Source of the DNA: Kitasatospora sp. NBC_01266
GTDB lineage: Bacteria > Actinomycetota > Actinomycetes > Streptomycetales > Streptomycetaceae
NCBI RefSeq assembly: GCF_036242395.1
Contig: NZ_CP108458.1
Span: 6,634,001-6,698,000 of the forward strand
Length of the DNA: 64,000 bases
Direction of reading: 5' to 3'
The position numbers and the translations under genes were made by a program. The notes beneath the pieces were generated by a model. That model searched no databases. It worked only from the letters and a program-made list of their open reading frames with translations, and was not told the origin of the DNA. Position 1 is the first letter of the stretch. The number at the start of each line of letters is the position of its first letter. Positions 19,212 through 28,897 of the stretch are shown here, one piece after another.

Positions 19212-19901
19212 GTGTCCACACAGTCCGTCGTTCCGCCCGTGCCCACAACCCTGCCGCTCGCCGACCCGTCGGCCGCCGAGCCCTCGTCGACGGCGCCCCA
19301 GCCGGCCGCCGCGCGCCCCACGCTCGACCAGGCCACGCTCGCCGAGCTCTACCGTCTGCACGGCGGCTACCTGCTGCGCGCCCTTCAGCGGGTGACCAAC
19401 GGCGACCGGGGCAAGGCCGAGGACATCCTTCAGGAGACCCTGCTGCGCGCCTGGCAGCACCCCGAGGCGATCGCCAACGGGCCCGAGCAGAGCCGCCCCT
19501 GGCTCTTCACCGTGGCCCGGCGGATCGCCATCGACCACTACCGGATGGCCGCCGCCCGGGCCCAGGAGGTCTCCGGCGAGATGCTGGAGGACCGCCCGCT
19601 GGCCGAGGACCCGTACGAGCGGGTGCTCGCCTCGCGGGACATCGCCAAGGTCCTGGAGCGGTTGCAGCCGAACCACCGCGAGGTGCTGGTCGAGCTGCAC
19701 CTCAACGACAGCTCGGTGCTGGAGGCCGCCAGGCGGCTGGGCGTGCCGCCGGGCACGGTGAAGTCCCGCAACTTCTACGCGATCCGGGCGCTGCGCCCGC
19801 ACCTGGCGGAGCAGCGCGAGTACGCGCCGACGGGCGAGCCGGCCAAGCGTTCCGCCCCCGCCAAGGGCGCCCGGTCCGCGCTGCCCGGCACGGCTGCCTG
19901 A
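19212..19901 (+). CDS. ECF-type RNA polymerase sigma factor
   Basis: This 229-residue protein has a disordered N-terminal extension of about 45 residues, then sigma region 2 (LYRLHGGYLLRALQRVTNG, AEDILQETLLRAWQ, PWLFTVARRIAIDHYR) and region 4 (LQPNHREVLVELHL, then VLEAARRLGVPPGTVKSRNF, a helix-turn-helix). It directs RNA polymerase to a subset of promoters. The start is GTG 19212. No zinc-binding anti-sigma factor is encoded beside it; the next gene is convergent. Its targets cannot be read from the window. Confidence 0.9.
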   Translation: MSTQSVVPPVPTTLPLADPSAAEPSSTAPQPAAARPTLDQATLAELYRLHGGYLLRALQRVTNGDRGKAEDILQETLLRAWQHPEAIANGPEQSRPWLFTVARRIAIDHYRMAAARAQEVSGEMLEDRPLAEDPYERVLASRDIAKVLERLQPNHREVLVELHLNDSSVLEAARRLGVPPGTVKSRNFYAIRALRPHLAEQREYAPTGEPAKRSAPAKGARSALPGTAA

Positions 19902-19917
19902 CGGAGGTCCCCACCGG

Positions 19918-19980
19918 AGCGTCCTGGCCGAACTCCTGGCAGAGCTCCCGGCTGAACTCCCGGCCGAGCTCCTGGCAGAA
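19918..19980 (+). repeat. Imperfect repeats between convergent sigma and SARP genes
   Basis: The gap between the convergent stops holds repeats built on ctcctggcagagctc and ctcctggcagaactc about 30 bp apart, with several gagctc palindromes. They may fold into a bidirectional terminator; no single clean hairpin dominates. Confidence 0.4.
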
Positions 19981-19981
19981 C

Positions 19982-22852
19982 TCAGCTGAGCAGCGGCTGC
20001 TGCCGGTCGGCCGGTCCCTCGGCCGGCCGGCGGGGCTGCTGCTGCGGGACGGTGGCCGGGCGCGGGCGGGCGGCCTCGCCCGGCGCTCCGCGCAGGCCCT
20101 GCTGGAAGGCGAGGTAGCAGCGTTCGGCGATGGCGTACAGCTCCGGCGACTCGGCCTCCCGGCAGCTGGCCAGCAGCCGGGGCCAGGCCAGCGCGGCGGC
20201 CGCGGTGTGGCCCAGCCCCTGCAGGGCCTGCGCCTCGGTCAGCATCAACCAGGTGGTGATGGTGGTGGCCGGGCGCTCGGGCAGCAGCGCCCTGGTGGTC
20301 CGGGCCAGGCGCAGGGCGGCCGCGAAGTCGCCGGTCACGAGGCTGATCGCGGCCGAGTGGCTCAGGATGTGGCGCAGCTCTCGCGGGTCGCCGGACGACT
20401 CGCTCAGCTCGGTGGCGGCGTCGATCAGCCGGCGTGCTTCGGCCGTGTCGCCGAGCGTGGCGTAGGCCGTCGCCAGGACGGCCAGCGCCCGGCTGTGCGC
20501 GACACCGTCCGCCGGGGTGGTGTCGGCCACCGCCCGGCCGGCTGCCTCGGCCGCCTCCTGGGGGCGTTGCAGGCAGAGCAGCGCGTTGCCCTGGGCTCCG
20601 CGCAGCAGCGCGGTGCCCAACCGGTTGCCGCACAACCGGGCGGCGCGCTCGCCCGCCCGCGAGCAGTCCAGCCACTCGGTCAGCCGGCCTGAGGCGTAGA
20701 AGAGCGTGCCCGCCGCCAGGGCCAGCCGCCAGATCCGTTCGGGATCGGTGGCGGCGGCGGTGTCGAGCAGCAGGCGGATCGTCGGTTCCTCGGCCCGGAA
20801 CCAGTCGAGCGCGGCACGGGCGTCCGCCGGTGGCAGCGATCCCGGTGGACGGGTCGGGCCGGACCGGCGGTCCTGCCCCGGGTTCACCTGCTCGCCGCAG
20901 TGCCGGGCCGCGGCGAGGTAGTGGTCCAACAGCTGTTCGGTGCAGCGCCGTTGGACCGCGGGTGGCCGCTCGGCCAGCAGTTCCACGCTGAACAGCCGGA
21001 CCAGCTCGGGCCGGTGGTACCGCCCGGGTGTGCTCTCGGCGAGCAGGTGATGGGTGGCCAGCTCGCCGAGCGCGGCGCGGGCGGCGCCGGTGTCGTCGGC
21101 GCCGAGCAGGGCGACGGCGGTCAGGGCGTCCACTTCGCGGCCCGGATGCACGGCCAGGAAGGTGAGCAGTTCGGCCGCCGCAGAGCCGAGCTGACGGTAC
21201 GTCAGCATCAGGGCGGCCCGCACGCCGGTGGCCCCGGAGGCTTCCAGGGCGGGCAACCGGGTCCGCTCGTCGGCCAGTTCGCCGACCAGGGTGGCGATCG
21301 TCCAGTCCGGCCTGGCGGCCAGCCGGGAGAGCGCGATCCGCAGGGCCAGCGGCAGTTGGTCGCAGAGCTCGATCAACTGCCCGGCCGCCGCCGGCTCGGC
21401 CCGGACCCGCTCGGTGGTCAGGGCGCGCTCGAGCAGCCGCAGCGCGTCGCCGTGGGGCAGCGGTTCCAGTCGCAGCAGGGCCGCACTCTCGGTCACCATC
21501 AGGTCCTCCAGCGTCCTGCGGCTGGTGATCGCGGTGGCGCAGTCGGGCCCACCGGGCAGCAGGTCGGCGACCTGGTCGGCGCTGCCGGCGTTGTCCAGCA
21601 GTACCAGCAGCCGCAGGTCGCCGGTCCGGGCCCGGTAGAGCGCGGCCCGGCCGCTCCGGTCGGCGGGCAGGGCGGCCTCGGGCACGCCCAGGGCGAGCAG
21701 GAAGTGGCCGAGCACCTCGAACGGGTCCGCCGGGCCGGCCGGATCGAAGCCGCGCAGATCGGCGAAGAGCTGGCCGTCCGGGAAGGCGGCGGACACCCGG
21801 TGCGCCCAGCGGACCACGGTGGCGCTCTTGCCGACCCCGGCCGGGCCGACCACCAGGGCCAGCCCGTCACCGTCGCGGTGCGGGCCGCACTCCCGGTCCA
21901 GCCAGCAGGACTCCTCCCCCCGGCCGACGAAGCCGGCTGGGGGGCGCGGTAGTTGACGGGGTGTCAATAGGGTGGTGCCGCGCTCCGGCGTGCCGGGCTC
22001 CGTGGCGGCGCGGGACGGCTCGACCGCCGCTGCCGTGGTGCTCGCCGCTGCGGTCCTCGCCGGCGCGCGCCCGGCTGCCGTGGCTCCCGCCGGCGCGGTC
22101 CCGGGTGGCCGCTCGGCCAGCACCTCCGCCAGGGCCGCCCGCAGTTCGGCGCCGGGCCGCAGGCCCAGCTCGCGGTCGAGCAGCGTGCGGGCCTGGTGGT
22201 ACGCCGTCAGCGCGTCGGAGGGCCGGCCGGCCTGGTGCAGGCAGCGGATCAGCAGCGCCACCAGCTCCTCCCGCAGCCCGTCGGCCCGCACCCCGAGCTG
22301 CAGGGCCGGCACGGCCGTCGCGCCGATGCCCTGGCGCAGCCGCAGCTCGGCCCAGTTGATCAGTGCCTTGGTGCGGTCCTCGGTCAGCCGGCCCGCCACG
22401 GCCCGGCGCAGCTCGGTGTCGGGCAGGTCGGACAGCGCGGGGCTGCGCCACAGGCCCAGCGCCTGCTCCAGTTCCGCGATCGCCTCGGAGTCCTGGTCCT
22501 GCGCGGGCCGCTCGGCACGTTCCTGGGCCCGGGCGACCAGTTCCGCGAAGCGCAGCGCGTCCACCTGGTCCGCCGGGCCGGTCAGCAGGTAGCCGGGGGC
22601 GCGGGTGTGCAGCACGAACGGGCCCTCGGCGAGCAGCTTGCGCAGCGCGGCCACGTGCCCTTGCAGCGCGGCCCTGGCCTGGGCCGGGGGTTCCTCGCCC
22701 CAGAGCAGCTCGAAGAACTGGTCCACCGCGACGACCCGTCCCAGCCGCAGGGCGAGCAGGGCCAGCACGGCGCGCCGCTGGGCTCCGGGCAGCATGACGG
22801 GCAGGCCGGCCGGGTTCGCCAGCTCGACCGGACCGAGGAGCCGGATGCCCAT
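19982..22852 (-). CDS. AfsR-type SARP regulator (winged HTH, BTAD, NB-ARC, TPR)
   Basis: This 956-residue regulator starts MGIRLLGPVEL at ATG 22852, 5 nt behind GGGGGA; an upstream in-frame start gives 14 more residues without a ribosome site. In order it has an OmpR-like winged HTH (to about 95; RRAVLALLALRLGRVV), a bacterial transcriptional activation domain (about 100-245), a Pro/Ala linker, an NB-ARC ATPase with P-loop GPAGVGKS (K342), and a C-terminal TPR-rich region from about 650. AfsR-like proteins integrate kinase or nucleotide signals and activate antibiotic clusters by binding direct repeats near -35. It is divergent from a second SARP gene, with 216 bp between the starts. Its target could be the lanthipeptide genes at 28.9-40.6 kb, but that is inference. 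Confidence 0.92.
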   Translation of the reverse strand: MGIRLLGPVELANPAGLPVMLPGAQRRAVLALLALRLGRVVAVDQFFELLWGEEPPAQARAALQGHVAALRKLLAEGPFVLHTRAPGYLLTGPADQVDALRFAELVARAQERAERPAQDQDSEAIAELEQALGLWRSPALSDLPDTELRRAVAGRLTEDRTKALINWAELRLRQGIGATAVPALQLGVRADGLREELVALLIRCLHQAGRPSDALTAYHQARTLLDRELGLRPGAELRAALAEVLAERPPGTAPAGATAAGRAPARTAAASTTAAAVEPSRAATEPGTPERGTTLLTPRQLPRPPAGFVGRGEESCWLDRECGPHRDGDGLALVVGPAGVGKSATVVRWAHRVSAAFPDGQLFADLRGFDPAGPADPFEVLGHFLLALGVPEAALPADRSGRAALYRARTGDLRLLVLLDNAGSADQVADLLPGGPDCATAITSRRTLEDLMVTESAALLRLEPLPHGDALRLLERALTTERVRAEPAAAGQLIELCDQLPLALRIALSRLAARPDWTIATLVGELADERTRLPALEASGATGVRAALMLTYRQLGSAAAELLTFLAVHPGREVDALTAVALLGADDTGAARAALGELATHHLLAESTPGRYHRPELVRLFSVELLAERPPAVQRRCTEQLLDHYLAAARHCGEQVNPGQDRRSGPTRPPGSLPPADARAALDWFRAEEPTIRLLLDTAAATDPERIWRLALAAGTLFYASGRLTEWLDCSRAGERAARLCGNRLGTALLRGAQGNALLCLQRPQEAAEAAGRAVADTTPADGVAHSRALAVLATAYATLGDTAEARRLIDAATELSESSGDPRELRHILSHSAAISLVTGDFAAALRLARTTRALLPERPATTITTWLMLTEAQALQGLGHTAAAALAWPRLLASCREAESPELYAIAERCYLAFQQGLRGAPGEAARPRPATVPQQQPRRPAEGPADRQQPLLS

Positions 22853-22959
22853 ATGTCCCCCCACAATCGTTCGTGCGGTGGCTGGGACTGCCACCGGTCA
22901 CGGGGTAAACCGTGCCATATGTCTACGATGGACCGCTCCAACGGACGGGTCGGACGGGC

Positions 22960-22973
22960 GGGGCGGCCGCCCC
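22960..22973. promoter_or_regulatory. 14-bp perfect palindrome between divergent SARP genes
   Basis: The sequence ggggcggccgcccc equals its own reverse complement and lies about midway between the two SARP starts. It may be an operator shared by both genes, although GC-rich palindromes arise easily in this genome. Confidence 0.3.
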
Positions 22974-23068
22974 GTCGCCGCCCCGGTGGGGTGGCGGCCC
23001 GTACTCTCTGACGGGTCGGGCCGGGATATCGGTTGCACGTCCGACCGTCTGACTGATCGAAGGGGCGC

Positions 23069-26000
23069 ATGCGGATCGAGCTGCTCGGCGCGGTTACTGT
23101 CCGTAGCGAGGATGGTGCGGTCGTCACACCCACGGCACCCAAACGCCGCGCGCTGCTCGCCACCCTCGCCGTGCAGCTCGGTCACGTGGTACCCACCGAG
23201 CTGCTGATCGAACTGGTCTGGGAAGGCGCTCCGCCGCCGACCGCCCGCGCCGCGCTGCAGGGTCACATCGCCGCGCTGCGGCGGCTGTTGGACGGCGGGC
23301 TGGTGCTGACCACCCGTGCTGACGGCTACCTGCTGGCCGGGGCACCCGACCAGGTGGACAGCGCCCGCTTCGAGCAGCTGTGCGGCGAGGCCGGCCTGCT
23401 GGGCGTCAACCGCGCGGACCCCGCCGACGCCGTCGCGCTCGACCTCCCCGACGGGGACGAGGACCGCGTCCTGCCGACGCTGCGCGCGGCGCTGGACCTG
23501 TGGCGCGGCCCGGCCCTGACCGACTGCGGCTCGACCCTGCTGCGCGAACAGCTCGCCCCGCTCCTCACCGACCTGCGGCTGCGCGCGCTGGACCGGCTGG
23601 CGGCCGGTCTGGCGCGGCTGGGCCGTGGCGCCGAGCTGGTCGCCGAGCTCACCGGGGCCGTCTCGGAGCACCCCTCGCACCAGCAGCTGACCGTTCAACT
23701 GCTGACCTGCCTGGAGCAGGCCGGGCGCCGGGAGGAGGCGTTGGCCTGGTACGACCGGGCGATGGCGCGACTGCCCGGCGCGCCGGGCAGCGCGCTGCGG
23801 CTGGCCGGCGAACGGCTGGCGCGGTCGCCGCGGTCGCCGCAGGGCCCCGGGTCGACCAGCCCGCCGGCGCCGGCCGGCCCGGCCCGCGCCGCGTCGCCCG
23901 CCGCGCCCCGGCCGCCCGTGGCCGCGCCGCCCGTGGCCGCGCCGACTACGACCGCGCCGCCCGTGACGCCGCCGCCCGTGACCGTCCCGTCCGCGGCCGC
24001 GCCGCCCGCGGCCCGGCCGTCGCGGCCGGTGCCCGAGCAACTGCCGCGCGGCGAACGGCGGTTCGTGGGCCGATCGACCGAACTCGACCGACTCGACGCG
24101 GCGGTCGCCGTCGGCCGCGAGGTCCGTCCGATCCTGGTCAGCGGCCCGGCCGGGGTCGGCAAGACCAGCCTGGTGCGGCACTGGGCCCACCGGGTCGCCG
24201 ACCGCTTCCCCGACGGCCGGCTCCACGCCGACCTGCGCGGCTTCGACCCGGCCGGGCCCCGTGACCCGGCCGAGGTGCTCGTGGGCTTCCTGATCGCGCT
24301 GGGGGTCGCCGAGAGCGCCCTGCCCGCCACGCTCGACGACCGCGCGCGCCGCTACCGGGAGCTGCTGGCGGGCCGTCGGCTGCTGATCGTGCTGGACAAC
24401 GCGCGCAGCTACCGGCAACTCGTCCCGCTGCTGCCCGATCCGGCTCCCGAGGCGCCGGAGGACCCGGACGGCGGCGAGGCCGTGGCAGCGCCCGTCGCCG
24501 TCGTCACCAGCCGCAGCCGGCTGCGCGACCTGCTGGTCCACGAGGGCGCCGTGCCGCTCTCGCTGGACGTGCTGCCGCCGGCCGACGCGCGGGAACTCCT
24601 GGCCAGGGCGCTGGACCCGGCCCGGGTGGCGGCCGAACCGCAGGCGGCCGCCGAACTCGCCGAACACTGCGACCGGCTGCCGCTGGCCCTGCGGCTGGCC
24701 GTCGTCCGGCTGGCCGCCCGCCCGGGCTGGACGCTGGCCGAGCTGGCCGCGGAACTCGCCGACGAGCCGACCAGGCTCGCCGCGCTGGCCGGTGGTGGCC
24801 ACGGCTCGCTGGGGGTCGCGGCCAGCCTCGAACTGACCTGCCGGACGCTGTCACCCGAAGCGGCCCGGCTCTTCACCCTGCTCGGCCTGCACCCCGGCAC
24901 GGTGATCGACCCGCCGACCGCCGCGGTGCTCGCCGACCTGCCGCCGGCCACCGCCCGCGACCTGCTCGGCCGGCTGGACGCCGCCCACCTGATGGAGGAG
25001 AGTGCACCCGGCCGGTTCGCCCGGCACGACCTGGTACGCCTGTACGCCGCCCAGCTGGCCGACGAACTCCCGCACCAGCAGCGGCTGGCGGCGATGGAGC
25101 GGCTGGTCGGCCACTACCTGGCCGCGACCGCCGCGGCCCGCGCCGCGCTGCCCGCCGACAGCCTGCCGCCGACCGACCCCGAGCCCGTCCCGGTCTCGGC
25201 TGCGGCCGGCCTCCCGTCCCCGGTCGAAGCGGTGCGGGCCGCCGACTGGTTCCGCCGCGAGGAGCGCGCGGTGCGCGCGGCGGTCTGCTGGGCCGAGCGG
25301 CAGGGCCGGTTCGCGGTGGCCTGGCAGCTCGCCCACCAGGCCGCCGCGCTCTACCGGGCCACCGCCGCGCCGCAGGGCCGGGCCACCGCCGCCCAGCAGA
25401 CCGCCGGACCCGGCGACCCCGAGTGGCGGGCCACCGTCGAGGCCGGGCTGCGCGCCGCACGGGCCGCCGCCGACCAGGGCGCGGTGGCCCGGCTGCACCT
25501 CGACCTCGCGGTGCTGCTGCTCGACCAGCGGCAGCTGCCGGCCGCCCTCGAGCAGCTGGGCCGGGCGCTGGCCGAGGCCGACCGGCTGAGCGACCCGGTG
25601 CTGCGCCACCGCTGCCGGGTCCGGTCGGCCGCCCTCCTGCTCAGGGCCCGCGCGGGCGATCGGGCCGTCCCGCTGCTGACCGTCATCGTGGCCGGCGCCC
25701 GCACACTGGGCGACCCGCTGCTGCTCGCCCAGGCGTTGGACGGCCTGGCCAACGCGCTGGTGATCGCCGGCGCGCCGGGCCCGGCACTGGCACACGCCGA
25801 CGAAGCGGTGCAGCTGCTCGCCGCCCACCCCGACGCCGCCGAGACCGTCCTCGCCACCCACACCCGGGCCGCCGTGCTGTACGCCCTCGGCCGTCCGGGC
25901 GCCGCGCTCGCCACCGCCCGGCTGGGCCTGGCGCTCGGCCGGGCCCAGGGCAACCGGCAGGCCGAGTCCCGCTCGTACGCGCTGATCGCCGTGCTGCTGC

Positions 26001-26086
26001 ACGCCCTTGGCCGGACCACCGAGGCGCTGGCGGCGGAGCGCCGGGTGGACGACGGCGAGAACGGACCGGCGACACCGGGGCCATGA
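23069..26086 (+). CDS. Second AfsR-type SARP regulator (winged HTH, BTAD, NB-ARC, TPR)
   Basis: This 1005-residue protein starts MRIELLGAVTV at ATG 23069 after GAAGGGGCGC. It has a winged HTH (KRRALLATLAVQLGHVV), a BTAD helical domain to about 250, a low-complexity linker rich in Pro and Ala (about 252-325), an NB-ARC domain with P-loop GPAGVGKT (K365) and HADLRGFDPAGP, and C-terminal helical repeats. It is clearly related to the divergent SARP but only moderately similar, so it is not a recent copy. A 33-codon frame starts within its stop codon. Confidence 0.92.
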   Translation: MRIELLGAVTVRSEDGAVVTPTAPKRRALLATLAVQLGHVVPTELLIELVWEGAPPPTARAALQGHIAALRRLLDGGLVLTTRADGYLLAGAPDQVDSARFEQLCGEAGLLGVNRADPADAVALDLPDGDEDRVLPTLRAALDLWRGPALTDCGSTLLREQLAPLLTDLRLRALDRLAAGLARLGRGAELVAELTGAVSEHPSHQQLTVQLLTCLEQAGRREEALAWYDRAMARLPGAPGSALRLAGERLARSPRSPQGPGSTSPPAPAGPARAASPAAPRPPVAAPPVAAPTTTAPPVTPPPVTVPSAAAPPAARPSRPVPEQLPRGERRFVGRSTELDRLDAAVAVGREVRPILVSGPAGVGKTSLVRHWAHRVADRFPDGRLHADLRGFDPAGPRDPAEVLVGFLIALGVAESALPATLDDRARRYRELLAGRRLLIVLDNARSYRQLVPLLPDPAPEAPEDPDGGEAVAAPVAVVTSRSRLRDLLVHEGAVPLSLDVLPPADARELLARALDPARVAAEPQAAAELAEHCDRLPLALRLAVVRLAARPGWTLAELAAELADEPTRLAALAGGGHGSLGVAASLELTCRTLSPEAARLFTLLGLHPGTVIDPPTAAVLADLPPATARDLLGRLDAAHLMEESAPGRFARHDLVRLYAAQLADELPHQQRLAAMERLVGHYLAATAAARAALPADSLPPTDPEPVPVSAAAGLPSPVEAVRAADWFRREERAVRAAVCWAERQGRFAVAWQLAHQAAALYRATAAPQGRATAAQQTAGPGDPEWRATVEAGLRAARAAADQGAVARLHLDLAVLLLDQRQLPAALEQLGRALAEADRLSDPVLRHRCRVRSAALLLRARAGDRAVPLLTVIVAGARTLGDPLLLAQALDGLANALVIAGAPGPALAHADEAVQLLAAHPDAAETVLATHTRAAVLYALGRPGAALATARLGLALGRAQGNRQAESRSYALIAVLLHALGRTTEALAAERRVDDGENGPATPGP

Positions 26087-26184
26087 CGCCGGGTCGGCCG
26101 TCGGACAGGCCCTGGTGGCAGCGGCTCGATGACGCCAACTCGGCTCCGGTGCGGCAGGATAGGCAGAACCACCGGCAGAAGTAG
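26083..26184 (+). CDS. Possible 33-residue protein coupled to the SARP gene
   Basis: An ATG overlaps the SARP stop as ATGA and opens 33 codons ending in TAG at 26182-26184. The product (MTPGRPSDRPWWQRLDDAN, then a Gln/Arg-rich end) is small and basic. The only support is the 4-bp overlap typical of translational coupling and the WWQRL patch; it has no recognised family and may be chance. Confidence 0.3.
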   Translation: MTPGRPSDRPWWQRLDDANSAPVRQDRQNHRQK

Positions 26185-26327
26185 CCGGCGGGCCGGATAT
26201 CGGGGAAAGCTCCGTCAAGGGGGCGTGAAAGCGCCCGGCTGTCACGGAAGCACCTCGTTGACCAGGCATAATCGCTGCCCGGACGTGTTCGGCGCAGGAG
26301 TCGGCACGGTGGGTGGCAGGGGCGGAA

Positions 26328-28721
26328 ATGGGTGCTGCCGGGGCATCGGCGGAAGAGTTCGGCGCGGCGGGAGAGTTCTGCCTGCTGCTGGCCCGGTTCA
26401 GGGTCCAGGCCGGGCTGACCCAGGACGAGCTGGCCCAGGCGGCCGAGATCAGTCTGCGCGCGCTGGGGGACATGGAGCGCGGCCGTACCCGTGGACCGCA
26501 GCGGCGCACCGTGCGGGCCCTGGCGACCGCGCTGAGCCTCACCCCCGCGCAGGCCTCCGCACTCGAACAGGCCGCGCAGGCCGGCCGCCCCCGCCGGGTG
26601 CCGGCGGTCGCGGCGGCCCCGGCGACCGGGCAGAGCGCTTCGGCGGCGGGAGACCAGGCCGCCACCGACACCGCCACCGACCCCGGCGACCCGGCCGCCG
26701 CGCAGCCCCAGGAGGCGGTGCAGGCCGCCCTGGCGCTGCCCCGGGACATCGCCGACTTCACCGCCCGCGAGGACGCCATGGCCCAGCTGCGCGCGCTGGC
26801 CGAGCAGGCGGACCCGGCGCACCCGCGCGTCGTGCTGGCCTGCGGGCAACCCGGGCTGGGCAAGACCGCCTTCGCCCTGCACGCCGCCCACGCGCTGGCG
26901 CCGTACTTCCCCGACGGCCAGCTCTCGCTGGACCTGCGCGGCATGGCCGAACAGCCGCTGACGCCCCGTGAGGCCCTCGCCCAGCTGCTGCGCGCGCTGG
27001 GCATCGCCCACACCGCGGTGCCCGCCGACACCGAGGAGCGCGCGGGCCTGTACCGCAGCCTGATCCGGGAACGGCGCCTGGTCCTGGTGCTGGACAACGC
27101 CGCCGACGAGGCGCAGGTCCGGCCGCTGCTGCCCGGCTCCGGCCCGGCGCTGACCCTCATCACCAGCCGGCACACCCTGCCCGGCCTCGAATCGGTGCAC
27201 CGCTTCCCGCTGGAGGTGCTCGCTCCCACCGAGGCCGCCGACCTGCTGGCCCGGATCGCCGGCTCCGAGCGGATCGCCGCCGAGCCCGCCGCCACCGCCG
27301 AACTCGCGCGCCTGTGCGGCCATCTGCCGCTCGCCCTGCGGATCGCCGGACAGCGCCTGGCCGCCCGCCCGCAGCAGCAGGTCAGCCACCTGGTGCGCCA
27401 ACTCACCGCCGAGGAGCACCGGCTGGACCTGCTGCAGGCCGGTGACCTGCGAGTCCGCGCGGCCTTCGCGCTCTCCTACCGCAGGCTGCCGGTCGAAACC
27501 CGACTGGTGCTGCGCCGCTGCTCGTTGACCACCGGCGACGACTTCGCCGCCGCCACCGCCGCGCTCTACGCGGGCCTGCCGAACCACCGGGCCGAGCGGC
27601 ACCTGGAGGAACTCGCCGACGCCGGACTGCTGCAGCCCGGCGCCGACGCCGACCGCTACCGGCTGCACGACCTGGTCCGCCTCTACGCCGGCGAGGAGTT
27701 GACCGCCGAGGACGACCCGGCTCTGGTCGACGCGGCCCGCGACCGGGCCACCGACTGGCTGCTGCGCCGCGCCGCCGCCGCCGGCCTGCTCTTCGACCCC
27801 GACTACCGCGAGGGGAGCGACCTGGGCGATCCCGATCCGGCCACCGCCCCCGCCACGATCTCCGAGGCCCGGCAGTGGCTGGAGGAGGAGCACCCCGAGT
27901 GGCTGGCCGCGCTGCGCCGCGCCGGCGCCACGGGCAGCCACCAGCAGGTGATCGACACCGCCGAGGCCATGCACTGGTTCTCGGACAGCCTGCTCTACTG
28001 GGACGTCTGGGCCGAGGTCTTCGAACGCTCGGTGGCCGCCGCCCGCGCCGTCGGGGACCGGCTGGCCGAGACCGTCCACCTGAACTACCTGGCCTGGACC
28101 CAGAACACCTGCCTGCACCAGTACCAGCAGGGCCTCACCTTCGCCCGCGAGGCGCTGGACCTGGCCCGCGAGATCGGGGACACCCAGCAGGAGGCCTGGG
28201 CGCTGACCTACAGCGGTACCGCGCTGCGCCGGCTGCTCCAGGCGGAGGAGGCCATCGACTCCTACCAGCAGGCCGCGGCGGCCTTCGCCACGCTGGAGAG
28301 CCCGAGCGCGCGGATCGGCCGGCTGGTCGCCATCCGGTTCGCCGGTGCCTGCCTGCGCGAGTCGGGCCGGGCCCAGGAGGCGCTGGCGGCCCACCGGACG
28401 GCGCTGGCCGACGCCGGCGAGTGGCTGGAGCAGGAGCAGGGCTACGTACCGCACCTGCTGTCCGCCTTCACGGCCCATGAACTCGGCCTGGACCAGGCCG
28501 CGCTGGGCCAGTGGCAGGCAGCCGAGCAGGCCTTCCGGCAGGCCCTGGCCCACTACGAGGCGATCAACCGGCCCGACAGCATGACCCAGACCCTCACCGA
28601 GCTGGCCACCGCCCTGATCGAACAGGACCGGGCCGAGGAGGCCCGCGAGATCCTCTCCAGCGCGCTGACCACGCTGACCGACGAACCCGGCGGTGCCCGC
28701 CGCCGCCCGAGCAGCCGATGA
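26328..28721 (+). CDS. XRE-family HTH / NB-ARC / TPR regulator
   Basis: This protein of about 797 residues has an N-terminal Cro/CI-type helix-turn-helix (LARFRVQAGLTQDELAQAAE, then ISLRALGDMERG), an NB-ARC ATPase with P-loop GQPGLGKT, hinge motifs (SLDLRGMAE, LVLDNA, LPLALRIAGQRLA), and C-terminal TPR-like repeats. ATG 26328 follows AGGGGCGGA; GTG 26313 is the alternative and adds five residues. Such STAND proteins work as nucleotide-gated switches that bind DNA through the HTH. It lies 176 bp upstream of the lanthipeptide synthetase on the same strand and is the closest candidate for its regulator. Confidence 0.88.
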   Translation: MGAAGASAEEFGAAGEFCLLLARFRVQAGLTQDELAQAAEISLRALGDMERGRTRGPQRRTVRALATALSLTPAQASALEQAAQAGRPRRVPAVAAAPATGQSASAAGDQAATDTATDPGDPAAAQPQEAVQAALALPRDIADFTAREDAMAQLRALAEQADPAHPRVVLACGQPGLGKTAFALHAAHALAPYFPDGQLSLDLRGMAEQPLTPREALAQLLRALGIAHTAVPADTEERAGLYRSLIRERRLVLVLDNAADEAQVRPLLPGSGPALTLITSRHTLPGLESVHRFPLEVLAPTEAADLLARIAGSERIAAEPAATAELARLCGHLPLALRIAGQRLAARPQQQVSHLVRQLTAEEHRLDLLQAGDLRVRAAFALSYRRLPVETRLVLRRCSLTTGDDFAAATAALYAGLPNHRAERHLEELADAGLLQPGADADRYRLHDLVRLYAGEELTAEDDPALVDAARDRATDWLLRRAAAAGLLFDPDYREGSDLGDPDPATAPATISEARQWLEEEHPEWLAALRRAGATGSHQQVIDTAEAMHWFSDSLLYWDVWAEVFERSVAAARAVGDRLAETVHLNYLAWTQNTCLHQYQQGLTFAREALDLAREIGDTQQEAWALTYSGTALRRLLQAEEAIDSYQQAAAAFATLESPSARIGRLVAIRFAGACLRESGRAQEALAAHRTALADAGEWLEQEQGYVPHLLSAFTAHELGLDQAALGQWQAAEQAFRQALAHYEAINRPDSMTQTLTELATALIEQDRAEEAREILSSALTTLTDEPGGARRRPSSR

Positions 28722-28897
28722 GCGTGCGCGCACCCGCCCGCCGCACGGATCGTGGGGGCCGCCGCGAAGATTGGTCGGGTCACCCGCCGGAACGTACGCG
28801 TGCTGCCCTGATGTGACGCCCGCCGATCGCCGGAAACATTGTCGATGCACCCGGAGCAGCGCCCAGCCGCTGCTCCTCCCCGGCATCGGAGGCGGCG

